Shown: piece by piece, positions 17,201-24,616 of the stretch | How the letters are laid out: each line of letters starts with the position of its first letter | How positions within the stretch are numbered: position 1 is the stretch's first letter | NCBI RefSeq assembly: GCF_016583625.1 | Contig: NZ_NRRN01000035.1 | Span: 1 to 33,418 of the forward strand | Origin: Halorhodospira abdelmalekii | Lineage (GTDB): Bacteria; Pseudomonadota; Gammaproteobacteria; Nitrococcales; Halorhodospiraceae | Direction of reading: 5' to 3' | DNA length: 33,418 nucleotides | Notes under the pieces: generated by a model | The model's database searches: none | What the model was told of the DNA's origin: nothing | What the model saw: the letters and a program-made list of their open reading frames with translations, nothing else | Translations under genes and position numbers: made by a program

Positions 17201-17921
17201 GGCGTTGGCGATTGATGCGGCGATCGATATCCGTCTCGGTGACGCCGTGCAGCTCGCTGCCTTCGGCGTGCGCGGCACCCTCGCCGGCACACTGCAAGTG
17301 CGCCAGCTGCCCGGGGCCGAGCCGGCGGCCTTCGGCGAGCTGCGCATCGTTGACGGTGAGTATCGCGGCTACGGCCAGCGCTTGGCCATTCGCCGTGGCA
17401 TGGTGATGTTCGTTGGCCCGCTCGATCGCCCGCAGCTCAATATCGAAGCAGTGCGGCGAATCGAGCGCGATCGGGTCACCGCCGGATTGCGCATTCAGGG
17501 CGATGCCCCTCAGCCGGTCATCACTCTGTTTAGCGAGCCGGCGATGGGCGAAGAAGATGCCCTCTCTTACCTGATTCGCGGCCGTCCGCTCGGTGCCGAA
17601 GGCGCCGGTACCGATGCAATGCTGGCGCAGGCAGCGCTGAGTCTCGGGGTGATGGGGGGCGGCCGCGTGCTGGGCGGTGTGGCCGAGCAGCTCGGTGTCG
17701 AGGACTTTGAGATCGATACCGCCGGGGAGGGCGATGAGGCGCAGGTCGTCGTCTCCGGCTACGTCGGTTCACCGCGATTGCGCGTCTCCTACGGTGTAGG
17801 CGTCTTTCAGCCGGTCAACACACTGCGCCTACGTTACTACTTGACGTGGAAGACCTATTTAGAGGCGGTCAGTAGCGAAGAGAGCTCACTCGATCTGATG
17901 CGCCGATTCGAGATCGATTGA
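14208..17921 (+). CDS. tamB: TamB, inner-membrane-anchored partner of TamA
   Basis: The 1237-residue protein has one N-terminal membrane anchor (about residues 11-32). A long periplasmic region of beta-helical AsmA/TamB-like repeats follows. The conserved TamB C-terminal domain is at about 900-1237, including GELRIVDGEYRGYGQRLAIRRG and SYLIRGRPLGAEGAG. The last residues carry the aromatic segment LRLRYYLTWKTYLEAV that docks into TamA in this family. Between about 537 and 570 there is a Gly-Gln-Ala-rich insertion (repeated GQA/QAG units), a simple-sequence expansion unlike the flanking repeats. The pair with tamA is canonical. Confidence 0.95.
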   Translation: MARRWRRGLAWGSGGLLGLVALLLLAVWWLLYTTAGAQLIAYVAQTQEPRLQLQVRDGSLIRGVEAHRVAWRDEALQVEIEQLQWRWHPWELLERRGRIESLEARGVAVTLPEGEAEAETAAELEEALQTPRQEPIALPQIDLPLTVELEQLRIERVRLQLGGAPVQWIQRLEGQLAGAGSSWQIKRLMVEREDARLDLHGDLRTVESYPLNLFVRASAAIPGLPERVRLASRLGGSVAALQSSLSLAGPVEGDFELALRPLDPRLPFRLDAFDVSGGWPLATQDLVQAEALTLSVHGDLERISGALSAEVGGEEIPHGVWEADFNVDPQRGAEIERLEGRLLDGVVRARGEVAWAPQLQWQAAIDLHDLSPAQQWPAAPERVAGPLQVSGKADAQGWSLDLVLERLHGELEGRHVELAGRLGHRDTGAWFADGVRAKIDGGALALDGEWADAELTLDLALHAEDLSVLHPDLGGAVEAQARVRGEPLRASVQSAGWGRDLRYGEAYQLAELEWQADVPALGMEPGEVTLVARQATLGGQAVGGQAGQAGQAGEGEQAGEADQPEQLEQTIETLEVSAFGTRASHQLTARASAPQGNARLAIAGGWLEGRGWHGMIADAGGEALGHALDLDRPFMLRQEGEVVQVSPHCWRYRDGRLCVAEPVVASPEAVTTRLALHDFELAWLEPWLPELVRWQGGLSGEGWLDWQQERGLLAELDLESRDGRIELAVAEAIDDLPPVVRDLDYERLTLSGRLDPETAGLQLDFLTREAGQIALQLAADPNPDLKADGWLAGELQVSDLQLGFFHPFIPELRELEGRFDAAIELAGTRHNPELDGTLTLADGRVAVPESPTTIDELALSIALQTTQAQLSGGFVIDGRPVRLSGEADWAQLDAWQLDVALAGRRLPIEYPPLAQLVISPDLTLRMQPEQVRVRGSVEVPRGAITVAELPQQAVARSGDVVIVRRRDEERRPESVEESAVDSADEREATAAAAERADEALAIDAAIDIRLGDAVQLAAFGVRGTLAGTLQVRQLPGAEPAAFGELRIVDGEYRGYGQRLAIRRGMVMFVGPLDRPQLNIEAVRRIERDRVTAGLRIQGDAPQPVITLFSEPAMGEEDALSYLIRGRPLGAEGAGTDAMLAQAALSLGVMGGGRVLGGVAEQLGVEDFEIDTAGEGDEAQVVVSGYVGSPRLRVSYGVGVFQPVNTLRLRYYLTWKTYLEAVSSEESSLDLMRRFEID

Positions 17922-17927
17922 GCCATT

Positions 17928-17979
17928 CAGCCAGGCATCTTACGCATCGATACACATTGATGCGTAAGATGCCTGGCTG
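17928..17979. terminator. Perfect 21-bp inverted repeat after tamB
   Basis: Two arms, 17928-17948 and 17959-17979, are exactly complementary over 21 bp around a 10-nt loop. The element starts 6 nt after the tamB stop and ends 36 nt before the Cas6-like gene. Only a short TTTT follows some bases downstream, so the call as terminator is uncertain. It could instead be a mobile palindromic unit or a structured RNA site. The arm sequence is less GC-rich than its surroundings. Confidence 0.55.
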
Positions 17980-18015
17980 CCCGAGTTTTCGCCAACCACA
18001 TTCGGAGCGGAGGCC

Positions 18016-18762
18016 ATGTTCTGGAACGACGATGAACCGGCAGCGGCCTTGGACAGCGAAGCGCCAGTTGTCGATCTCTATTTCCGGCTCCACGGTGATG
18101 CCTTGCCGCCCGACTACCCGGTGCCTCTTGCCGAGGCCCTAGCCCCCCTCTTGCTTGAACGGCTAGGTTCAGCCCCGCCTAGCGCGGCCATCGGTGCGCG
18201 TATCACCCACCTGCCTGAGGCGGGGCACGGCTGGTGGCGCGACCCAGAGGCGCCCCTGTTGCTATCGCGCCGCTCGCAGCTGGTACTGCGCACACCTCGC
18301 GCTAGCGGCGCAGCGCTATGCAGCCTAGTTGGCTGTGAACTGGTGCTCGGCGACTGCACGCTGCTGCTGGGGGCGGTGCGTGAGCAGCCGTTGGTCGCCA
18401 CCGAGCCGCTCTACGCCGCCCGGGTGCTCGACCCGATTGCTACTGACGCAGAGAGAGACGCAGAGAGAAAAGTCGACGAAGAGATAGAGGAAGAAGGCGC
18501 AGCAGCGGCAAGCGAGGCGGCCTTTTTGCGCACGGTGCATGCGGCGCTGCAGGCCCTCGATATCCAGCCGCGGCGCCTACTCAGTGGTCGGCGTCAATGG
18601 CTTGCCACTCCTAGCGGGGTGGTCGCAACCCGCAGTCTGCTGGTCGACGGCATAGGGGCGCCGGCGAGCGTGGCCCTGCAGGCGCACGGCTTGGGCGGGG
18701 GGCGCCTGTGGGGGTGTGGCTTCTTCGTCCCGCACAAGAGCGTGGTGGCCGTCCACAGCTGA
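18016..18762 (+). CDS. Orphan Cas6/Cmx6-like protein
   Basis: The 248-residue product resembles the Cas6/Cmx6 branch associated with I-MYXAN-type CRISPR systems. The N-terminal strand VVDLYFRLHGDALPPDY, the LLLSRRSQLVLRTP block (81-94) and the C-terminal Gly-rich loop plus terminus HGLGGGRLWGCGFFVPHKSV (224-243) match what I remember of that family. Cas6 proteins are RAMP-fold endoribonucleases that cut CRISPR repeat hairpins. Where I recall a conserved Asp-His, this protein has Asp33-Tyr34, so activity is uncertain, though His26 lies nearby. Residues 144-166 are an acidic insertion. GGAGCGGAGG precedes the ATG. No other cas gene or array is visible in the window. Confidence 0.72.
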   Translation: MFWNDDEPAAALDSEAPVVDLYFRLHGDALPPDYPVPLAEALAPLLLERLGSAPPSAAIGARITHLPEAGHGWWRDPEAPLLLSRRSQLVLRTPRASGAALCSLVGCELVLGDCTLLLGAVREQPLVATEPLYAARVLDPIATDAERDAERKVDEEIEEEGAAAASEAAFLRTVHAALQALDIQPRRLLSGRRQWLATPSGVVATRSLLVDGIGAPASVALQAHGLGGGRLWGCGFFVPHKSVVAVHS

Positions 18763-18822
18763 ACCGCTGCCCTCCGCTACGTGGCGGGCTTGTGGGCCAA
18801 TGAATGATCAAGGCCGCCACCG

Positions 18823-18840
18823 CTATCCCCTTAGAGATAA
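18823..18840. promoter_or_regulatory. Near-copy of the dsr-upstream palindrome
   Basis: CTATCCCCTTAGAGATAA matches the perfect palindrome at 5282-5299 at 15 of 18 positions and keeps most of its symmetry. It lies in the 220-bp gap between the Cas6-like gene and the 61-residue ORF, 143 bp before that ORF. A shared regulator of the dsr and tusA/soe blocks is a hypothesis. Confidence 0.4.
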
Positions 18841-18982
18841 CCCACCGCTCCGCAGTGCCCTCCCATCGGGTGGATTGCCATGTATATCGGCACCTGGGCA
18901 TCCTTCCCGCTAGCGGATCGGCGTTGTGGTCCCGATCCAGAGCGGCGGTGAGGCGGTGCGATCCGATCAGGAGGCGAGCGCG

Positions 18983-19168
18983 ATGGACTCAACCTACTAC
19001 CAAACCGTGCGCGATCTCGAGGCGCGCGGCGTCGATGATGAGTATATTACCGGCTGGGCGTGCGGCTACTTGCGCAACCCGAAACGTGAGGAGCAGCGTT
19101 TGAGCGAGCGCTACGAGGCCGGTTACGCCGACGGCTGTACGGGCTCGGTGGCGAGCGCAGAGGTCTGA
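18983..19168 (+). CDS. Small 61-residue protein of unknown function
   Basis: The start at 18983 (MDSTYYQTVRDLEARGVDDEY) has CAGGAGG about 8 nt upstream. The frame stays open further upstream, but that part has no ribosome-binding site. The protein is soluble, charged and mainly helical in appearance, with Cys27 in GWACGYLRNP and Cys52 near the end, and two Tyr-rich parts. I do not recognise a named family. It precedes tusA by 142 bp in the same direction, so a role linked to sulfur transfer is possible by context only. Confidence 0.7.
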   Translation: MDSTYYQTVRDLEARGVDDEYITGWACGYLRNPKREEQRLSERYEAGYADGCTGSVASAEV

Positions 19169-19310
19169 CCCGGACCTTTGACCAAAAAGCGAGCGCAAGG
19201 CCCTTGGCTGTAGCGATGGGGTGAGCGAGCCGAGATGCTTTCGTGATTCTCGCTGCGACACGATCGATTGCACGATCAATTCATTGGGACGATCCACAGG
19301 AGATTCAGCG

Positions 19311-19541
19311 ATGCCCGACTTCGACCAGGAACTCGATGCAACCGGGCTCAACTGCCCGATGCCTATCCTCAAGGCCAAGAAGACCCTCGCCACCATGAAC
19401 ACTGGCGAAGTCCTCCACGTCATCGCGACCGACTCCGGCTCGCTGCAAGACTTCGAGTCTTTTAGCAAGCAGACCGGCCACGAGCTGCTGGAGAAGCGCG
19501 AAGAGGAGGGCGCCTACCACTTCTATCTGCGCTGTGCCTGA
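19311..19541 (+). CDS. tusA: TusA sulfur-carrier protein
   Basis: The 76-residue product has the TusA signature LDATGLNCPMPILKAKKTL. The CPxP motif is at 15-18, with Cys15 as the sulfur-binding residue. ACAGGAG stands before the ATG at 19311, and an upstream extension of the frame lacks such a site. In sulfur oxidisers TusA carries persulfide sulfur in the cytoplasm and delivers it to DsrEFH. A short GGCTC/GAGCC hairpin (19542-19559) directly follows the stop. It is a weak 5-bp stem without a T-run. Confidence 0.96.
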   Translation: MPDFDQELDATGLNCPMPILKAKKTLATMNTGEVLHVIATDSGSLQDFESFSKQTGHELLEKREEEGAYHFYLRCA

Positions 19542-19755
19542 GGCTCCACTGTCAGAGCCGTATGGGGCAGCGTCTAGCTAGCCGGGTAGCGCTCTACCGA
19601 GCCGCATAACATTGTGGCCGCGAGCGGGCGGCCGCAAACTCGCCAGAGCAGGCTGTCTCCCCGCCCTGTTGCGCTGGGGTGGTGGTTGCGCACGCCTGTA
19701 CGCAGCGCGCGGTGCGTCCGCATCAGGCGTCCGCGTCAGGAGGAGGAGTCCAATC

Positions 19756-22701
19756 ATGCCCTCAACCCCAGCGGCAGGAGCGGCGACAGATCCAGAGGCT
19801 GCACCAGCGGCCAACCTTGAGCCGCGCGACCAGCAAGAGGTGCGCTACACCACCTGCTATATGTGTGCCTGCCGCTGCGGGATTCGCGTCACCCTAGAGA
19901 ACGGCAAGGTCCGCTTTATTCAGGGCAACCCCGATCACCCAGTCAACCGCGGCGTCCTCTGTGCCAAGGGCAACGCCGGCATTATGAAGCAGTACTCACG
20001 CGCCAAGCTGCGTGCCCCGCTGCGCCGTAAACCGGGCACCGAGCGCGGTGCCGGCGAGTTCGAAGAGATCTCGTGGGAGGAGGCGCTGAGCGAGCTGACT
20101 GAGCGGCTGCGCGCCATCCGCGGCAGCGATCCGCGCAAGCTCGCTTACTTCACCGGGCGCGATCAGATGCAGGCCCTCACCGGGCTGTGGGCGAGTCAGT
20201 TTGGCACCATCAACTGGGCTGCCCACGGCGGCTTCTGCTCGGTCAATATGGCGACCGCCGGGCTCTACACCCTCGGTCACGCCTTCTGGGAGTTCGGCGA
20301 TCCCGATTGGGAGCGCACTCGCTACTTCATGCTCTGGGGCACCGCCGAGGACCACGCCTCGAACCCCTTTAAGCGCGGGATTGAGGAGATCAAACGCCGC
20401 GGCGCCCGCTTTGTCGCCGTCAATCCGGTGCGCACCGGCTATCAAGCGGTCGCCGACGAGTGGTTGCCGATTCGCCCCGGCACCGACGGGGCGCTAGCGA
20501 TGGCGCTGATCCACTGTCTGCTGCGCGATGGTCAATTCGACTGGAGCTTCCTGGTTCGCTACACGAACGCCCCCTATCTGGTCGTCCAGACGCCGGGGGA
20601 GGCCGGCGATGGGCTGCTGCTGCGCGATGAGCAGGGGCGGCCGCAGGTCTACGATCTCGACCGTGAGGCGATCGTCGACGGCACCCAAGTTGAGATCGCC
20701 CCGGCGCTCTTCGGCAGCTACACCGCCGCCGATGGCCGGCCGGTCAAGACGGCGCTGACTCTGGCCGCCGAGCGCTTCCTCGATGAGGCGTACAGCCCGG
20801 AGCGCGCCGCGACGATCTGCGGCATCCCGGCGGCGACGATCGAGCGGATCGCCGCTGAGTTGGCCCACGTCGCCTTCAACGAGACGATCGAGATCGAGTG
20901 CGAGTGGGTCGATTGGGCGGGGCGGAAGCACGATCGTTTCATCGGCCGCCCCATCTCAATGCACGCCATGCGCGGGGTCGCCGCCCACTCGAACGGCTTC
21001 CAGGCGGCGCGCGCCATCCATCTGCTGCAGATGCTGCTTGGTGCGGTCGACTGCCCCGGCGCCCATCGGGCCAAGGCGCCCTATCCGCGGCAGATCCCAC
21101 CACCGCTGCGCCCGGCGCGGGAGACGGCGCCGAATACCCCGCTGAGTGCCACACCGCTCGGCTTTCCGACCGGGCCGGAGGATCTGGTCATCGATGGCGA
21201 CGGTCAGCCGCTGCGCATCGACAAGGCCTTTTCGTGGCAAGCACCACTCTCGACCCACGGCAAGATGCACACCGTCATCACCAATGCCGTTGAGGGCGAT
21301 CCCTATCCGCTCGATACCCTGATCCTCTTCATGGCCAACATGGCGTGGAACTCGACCATGAACACCGACTCGGTGCTCGAGATGCTGCGCGCTAAGGACG
21401 AGCAGGGCGAGTACAAACTGCCGTATCTGGTCGTGGTCGACGCCTTCCACTCCGAGAGTGTCCACTACGCCGATTTGGTGCTGCCCGATACCACCTATCT
21501 GGAGCGCCACGACTGCATCTCGCTGCTCGATCGGCCGATCTCCGAGCCGGATGGGCCAGCTGATGCCATCCGCCAACCGCTGCTCGAGCCCGATGGCGAT
21601 GTCCGTCCCTGGCAGGAGGTGATGATCGAGCTAGCGGTCCGTCTTGGCTTGCCGGAGTTTGTTAATGCCGACGGCTCGGCGAAGTACCGCGACTATCAAG
21701 ACTTCATCGTGCACTACGAGAAGGCGCCCGGGATCGGCTTCTTGGCCGGTTGGCGCGGGCGTGATGGCACGCAACCGCTGCGCGGCGAGCCGAACCCGGA
21801 GCAGTGGCAGCGCTACATCGAAAACGGTGCCTTCTTTAAGCACGAGTTGCCGCTCTCGCAGCAGTTCTACAAGTTCGCCAACAAGGACTACCTTGAGTGG
21901 TCGCACGCGGTCGGTTTCAACCCGAGTGCTGAGCCGATCGTCATGGCCCTCTACAGCGAGCCGCTGCAGCGCTTTCGACTCGCCGCGCAGGGGCTCTCCG
22001 ACGGCCCGCAGCCGCCCGATGAGACCGACCGTGAGCGGATACGGACCTATTGCGACCCGCTGCCCTTCTTCTACACGCCACTTGAGGAGGCGCGCACCGA
22101 TACCGATGCCTACACCTTCCACGCCATCACCCAGCGGCCGATGACCCACTACCACGCCTGGGACAGCCAAAACGCCTGGCTGCGGCAGATCTTGGCGCAG
22201 AACTACCTCTACATGAACCGCTCCCGCGGCGAAGCACTCGGCTTTGCCGACGGCGACTGGGTCTGGGTCGAGTCACACGCCGGAAAGGTGCGCGCCGAGC
22301 TGCGCCTGATGGAAGGGACGCAGCCCGACACTGTCTGGACCTGGAACGGGATGGGCAAGATGAGCGGGGCGTGGGGCCTTGAGCCCGCTGCCGCGGAGGC
22401 GCAACGCGGCTTTCTGCTCAACCACGTCATCGACGACCGCCTGCCGCGGCGCGACGGTGAGAAGCCGCTGAGCAACTCCGATCCGATCACCGGCCAGGCG
22501 GCGTGGTACGACGTCCGGGTGCGGGTGCGCAAGGCGAGTGCCGACGAGGCCGGTTCGACGGCACCGAACTGGCCAGCGCTGAAACCGCCGCCGGGGATCG
22601 ACAACGGTCCGCTGGCGGTGCTGCGCTACGCCACGCACCAGGCGGTTGGGCTGAGCCGCTCGGTGCGCGATGTTTTGACCCGCGGGAGGTGGGCGCCATG
22701 A
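19756..22701 (+). CDS. soeA: SoeA, molybdopterin subunit of cytoplasmic sulfite dehydrogenase
   Basis: The 981-residue molybdopterin oxidoreductase starts at the ATG at 19756 behind AGGAGGAG. The N-terminal [4Fe-4S] motif is Cys34, Cys37, Cys41 and Cys69 (TTCYMCACRCG and VLCAKGN). Cys161 in GGFCSVNMATAG is the likely molybdenum ligand. There is no twin-arginine signal, so it should face the cytoplasm. This separates SoeA from the periplasmic PsrA/PhsA relatives. SoeABC oxidises sulfite to sulfate with electrons going to the quinone pool. The stop overlaps the soeB start (ATGA). The first 28 residues are Ala/Pro-rich. Confidence 0.92.
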   Translation: MPSTPAAGAATDPEAAPAANLEPRDQQEVRYTTCYMCACRCGIRVTLENGKVRFIQGNPDHPVNRGVLCAKGNAGIMKQYSRAKLRAPLRRKPGTERGAGEFEEISWEEALSELTERLRAIRGSDPRKLAYFTGRDQMQALTGLWASQFGTINWAAHGGFCSVNMATAGLYTLGHAFWEFGDPDWERTRYFMLWGTAEDHASNPFKRGIEEIKRRGARFVAVNPVRTGYQAVADEWLPIRPGTDGALAMALIHCLLRDGQFDWSFLVRYTNAPYLVVQTPGEAGDGLLLRDEQGRPQVYDLDREAIVDGTQVEIAPALFGSYTAADGRPVKTALTLAAERFLDEAYSPERAATICGIPAATIERIAAELAHVAFNETIEIECEWVDWAGRKHDRFIGRPISMHAMRGVAAHSNGFQAARAIHLLQMLLGAVDCPGAHRAKAPYPRQIPPPLRPARETAPNTPLSATPLGFPTGPEDLVIDGDGQPLRIDKAFSWQAPLSTHGKMHTVITNAVEGDPYPLDTLILFMANMAWNSTMNTDSVLEMLRAKDEQGEYKLPYLVVVDAFHSESVHYADLVLPDTTYLERHDCISLLDRPISEPDGPADAIRQPLLEPDGDVRPWQEVMIELAVRLGLPEFVNADGSAKYRDYQDFIVHYEKAPGIGFLAGWRGRDGTQPLRGEPNPEQWQRYIENGAFFKHELPLSQQFYKFANKDYLEWSHAVGFNPSAEPIVMALYSEPLQRFRLAAQGLSDGPQPPDETDRERIRTYCDPLPFFYTPLEEARTDTDAYTFHAITQRPMTHYHAWDSQNAWLRQILAQNYLYMNRSRGEALGFADGDWVWVESHAGKVRAELRLMEGTQPDTVWTWNGMGKMSGAWGLEPAAAEAQRGFLLNHVIDDRLPRRDGEKPLSNSDPITGQAAWYDVRVRVRKASADEAGSTAPNWPALKPPPGIDNGPLAVLRYATHQAVGLSRSVRDVLTRGRWAP

Positions 22702-23501
22702 AGCTAGGCTTGGTTATTGATCTCGATACCTGTGTCGGCTGCCACGCCTGCGCCGTGGCGTGTAAGCAGTGGAACAGCTCTGGTATCAGCGGGCCGTTGA
22801 CCGACTACCACCCTTACGGCGATCAGCCGGGCGGGGTGTGGCTCAATCGGGTGCGCCACTACGAAGAGGGGGTCTATCCGAACAGCAAGACGGTCAACTT
22901 GCCGCTCTCCTGTATGCACTGCGAGCAGCCGCCGTGCGTCGACGTCTGCCCGACCGGTGCCTCCTATAAACGCGAGAGCGACGGTGTGGTCCTGGTCGAC
23001 GGTGAGCGCTGCATCGGCTGTAACTACTGCGCCTGGGCGTGCCCCTACGGCACCCGCGAGCTCGATACCGCCAGCGGCACGATGAAAAAGTGCACGCTCT
23101 GTATTGATCGCATCTACGACACCCGGCTGCCGGAGGCCGAGCGCACGCCGGCGTGCGTCTTATCGTGTCCGACCCGCGCCCGCCACTTCGGTGATCTCGA
23201 CGACCCCGACTCGACGGTCGCCGAACTGGTGCGCGAGCGCCGCGGCTACCCGCTGCTGCCGGAGCTCGGCTGCGTCCCGGTCAACCGCTACTTGCCGCTG
23301 CGCCCCTCGGCCGCAAGCCGCCCGTCGCTGGAGCATGAGCCCGGTCGAGACGAGCTCAGTCCGGCGCAGCGTTCTAGCGGTCCGGCTACAGGGCAAGAGG
23401 GCGCAGCAGCGGAGCGGGGCGGTGCACCGGCGAGGTCGCCGCATCGTCAGCAGCCGGCGCAGCCGCCGAGTCAGTGGCCTAACCGGCGGATCTATCGCTA
23501 G
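22698..23501 (+). CDS. soeB: SoeB, four-cluster iron-sulfur subunit
   Basis: The ATG at 22698 overlaps the soeA stop and has GGGAGGTGG upstream. The 267-residue protein carries 16 cluster cysteines in four groups: 12/15/18/22, 72/75/80/84, 105/108/111/115 and 132/135/153/157. This is the DmsB/PsrB-type arrangement of four [4Fe-4S] clusters. It relays electrons from SoeA to SoeC. The family core ends near residue 205. The remaining 60 or so residues are Ser/Pro/Gln/Arg-rich and probably disordered. A 182-bp gap to soeC is unusual between such coupled subunits, and I see no gene in it. Confidence 0.94.
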   Translation: MKLGLVIDLDTCVGCHACAVACKQWNSSGISGPLTDYHPYGDQPGGVWLNRVRHYEEGVYPNSKTVNLPLSCMHCEQPPCVDVCPTGASYKRESDGVVLVDGERCIGCNYCAWACPYGTRELDTASGTMKKCTLCIDRIYDTRLPEAERTPACVLSCPTRARHFGDLDDPDSTVAELVRERRGYPLLPELGCVPVNRYLPLRPSAASRPSLEHEPGRDELSPAQRSSGPATGQEGAAAERGGAPARSPHRQQPAQPPSQWPNRRIYR

Positions 23502-23683
23502 TCGGCGAGTCACGCGGGCGAGTCGCGCTGAGAACAACGTGCCGCTGTGCCTGATTCGCTTAGTCGACTTTGCTCCTCGATTCGACTGTTCGGATGCGGC
23601 AGTTGTTCGCCACAGATGTTCGCCGTCGGTCAACCATCGCTCAATCATCGCGATTGCGATCACAGGCTTGAAGGATTGATACC

Positions 23684-24616
23684 ATGCACGCACCGCTGTC
23701 GGTCATCCTCTTTACCGTCCTCTCCGGGGCCGGTTTCGGCTTTGTCGCCCTCTTTGTTCTGGCCGATCTCTTCGCCATCGGCGGCCCGGTCGAGCGCGGT
23801 GAGCTGCTTGTCGCTGCGCTCCTCGGTCTGCTGATCATCACCGCTGGCCTGCTGCTATCGACCGGACACCTTACCAAGCCGCGGGATGGCTGGCGGGCAC
23901 TGGCGCGGGTGCGCAGCTCGTGGCTCTCCCGCGAGGCGGTCTGTGCTGGGCTCTTCTTCCCGGTCGCTGCCCTCTATCTGCTGCCGTACTTGATGGGTGG
24001 CGTCGAGCACACCGCATGGACCGCCTTTTGGGCGCTACTGACCGCACTGCTGGCGGTGGCGACGGTGGTGACGACCGGGATGATCTACGGCTGTGTGCGC
24101 GCAGTGCACGATTGGCAGCAGAGCTTAACGCCGGTGAACTTCGTCTTAATCGGGCTTGGCAGTGGGGCTGTGTTGTTGACTGTGGTGCGTGCCGGGGCGG
24201 GTGCCGATCCAGCCCCGATCGCCGCCCTCGGGGCGACCCTGCTGGCGGTGGCTGCAGCGAGCAAGGCGGCGTGGTTCAGTTGGCGCCATCGCCCGGCCGG
24301 GTCGACGCCGGCGACAGCGACCGGGCTGACTCAAGGGGTCGTGCGCCTGCACGACTCCGGGCACTCGGGGCCGACCTTCCTCGATCACGAGCTGCAGAGC
24401 GATCAGATCGCCAAGCGCCATCCGGCGGTTGCTTACTACCGGTGGCTGGTCGTCGGCGCTGGTCTGGCCCTGCCAGCGCTGCTGCTCGCGGCAGTGGCCG
24501 CCGGCGCCGGCACCCTCTGGGCCGTATTGGCGTTGGCACTGGTCGGGGGAGGGGCGGTGCTAGAGCGCTGGCTCTTTTTTGCCGAGGCGCGTCACACCAT
24601 TCGACTCTACTACTGA
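23684..24616 (+). CDS. soeC: SoeC, membrane anchor (DmsC/NrfD-like)
   Basis: The 310-residue protein has about eight hydrophobic helices, starting with LSVILFTVLSGAGFGFVALFVLADLF. It keeps the family loop STGHLTKPRDGWRALARVRSSWLSREA (about 58-84) and ends in ERWLFFAEARHTIRLYY. It anchors SoeAB to the cytoplasmic membrane and passes electrons to quinone. AAGGA precedes the ATG. Its last 57 bp are also the 3' end of the convergent cysG reading frame on the opposite strand. Confidence 0.93.
   Translation: MHAPLSVILFTVLSGAGFGFVALFVLADLFAIGGPVERGELLVAALLGLLIITAGLLLSTGHLTKPRDGWRALARVRSSWLSREAVCAGLFFPVAALYLLPYLMGGVEHTAWTAFWALLTALLAVATVVTTGMIYGCVRAVHDWQQSLTPVNFVLIGLGSGAVLLTVVRAGAGADPAPIAALGATLLAVAAASKAAWFSWRHRPAGSTPATATGLTQGVVRLHDSGHSGPTFLDHELQSDQIAKRHPAVAYYRWLVVGAGLALPALLLAAVAAGAGTLWAVLALALVGGGAVLERWLFFAEARHTIRLYY

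Noticed and set aside
19756-24616. Thiosulfate or polysulfide reductase (Phs/Psr) instead of Soe
   Set aside because: The catalytic subunit has no twin-arginine signal and the genes sit with tusA near an oxidative dsr operon, which fits the cytoplasmic sulfite-oxidising enzyme better.
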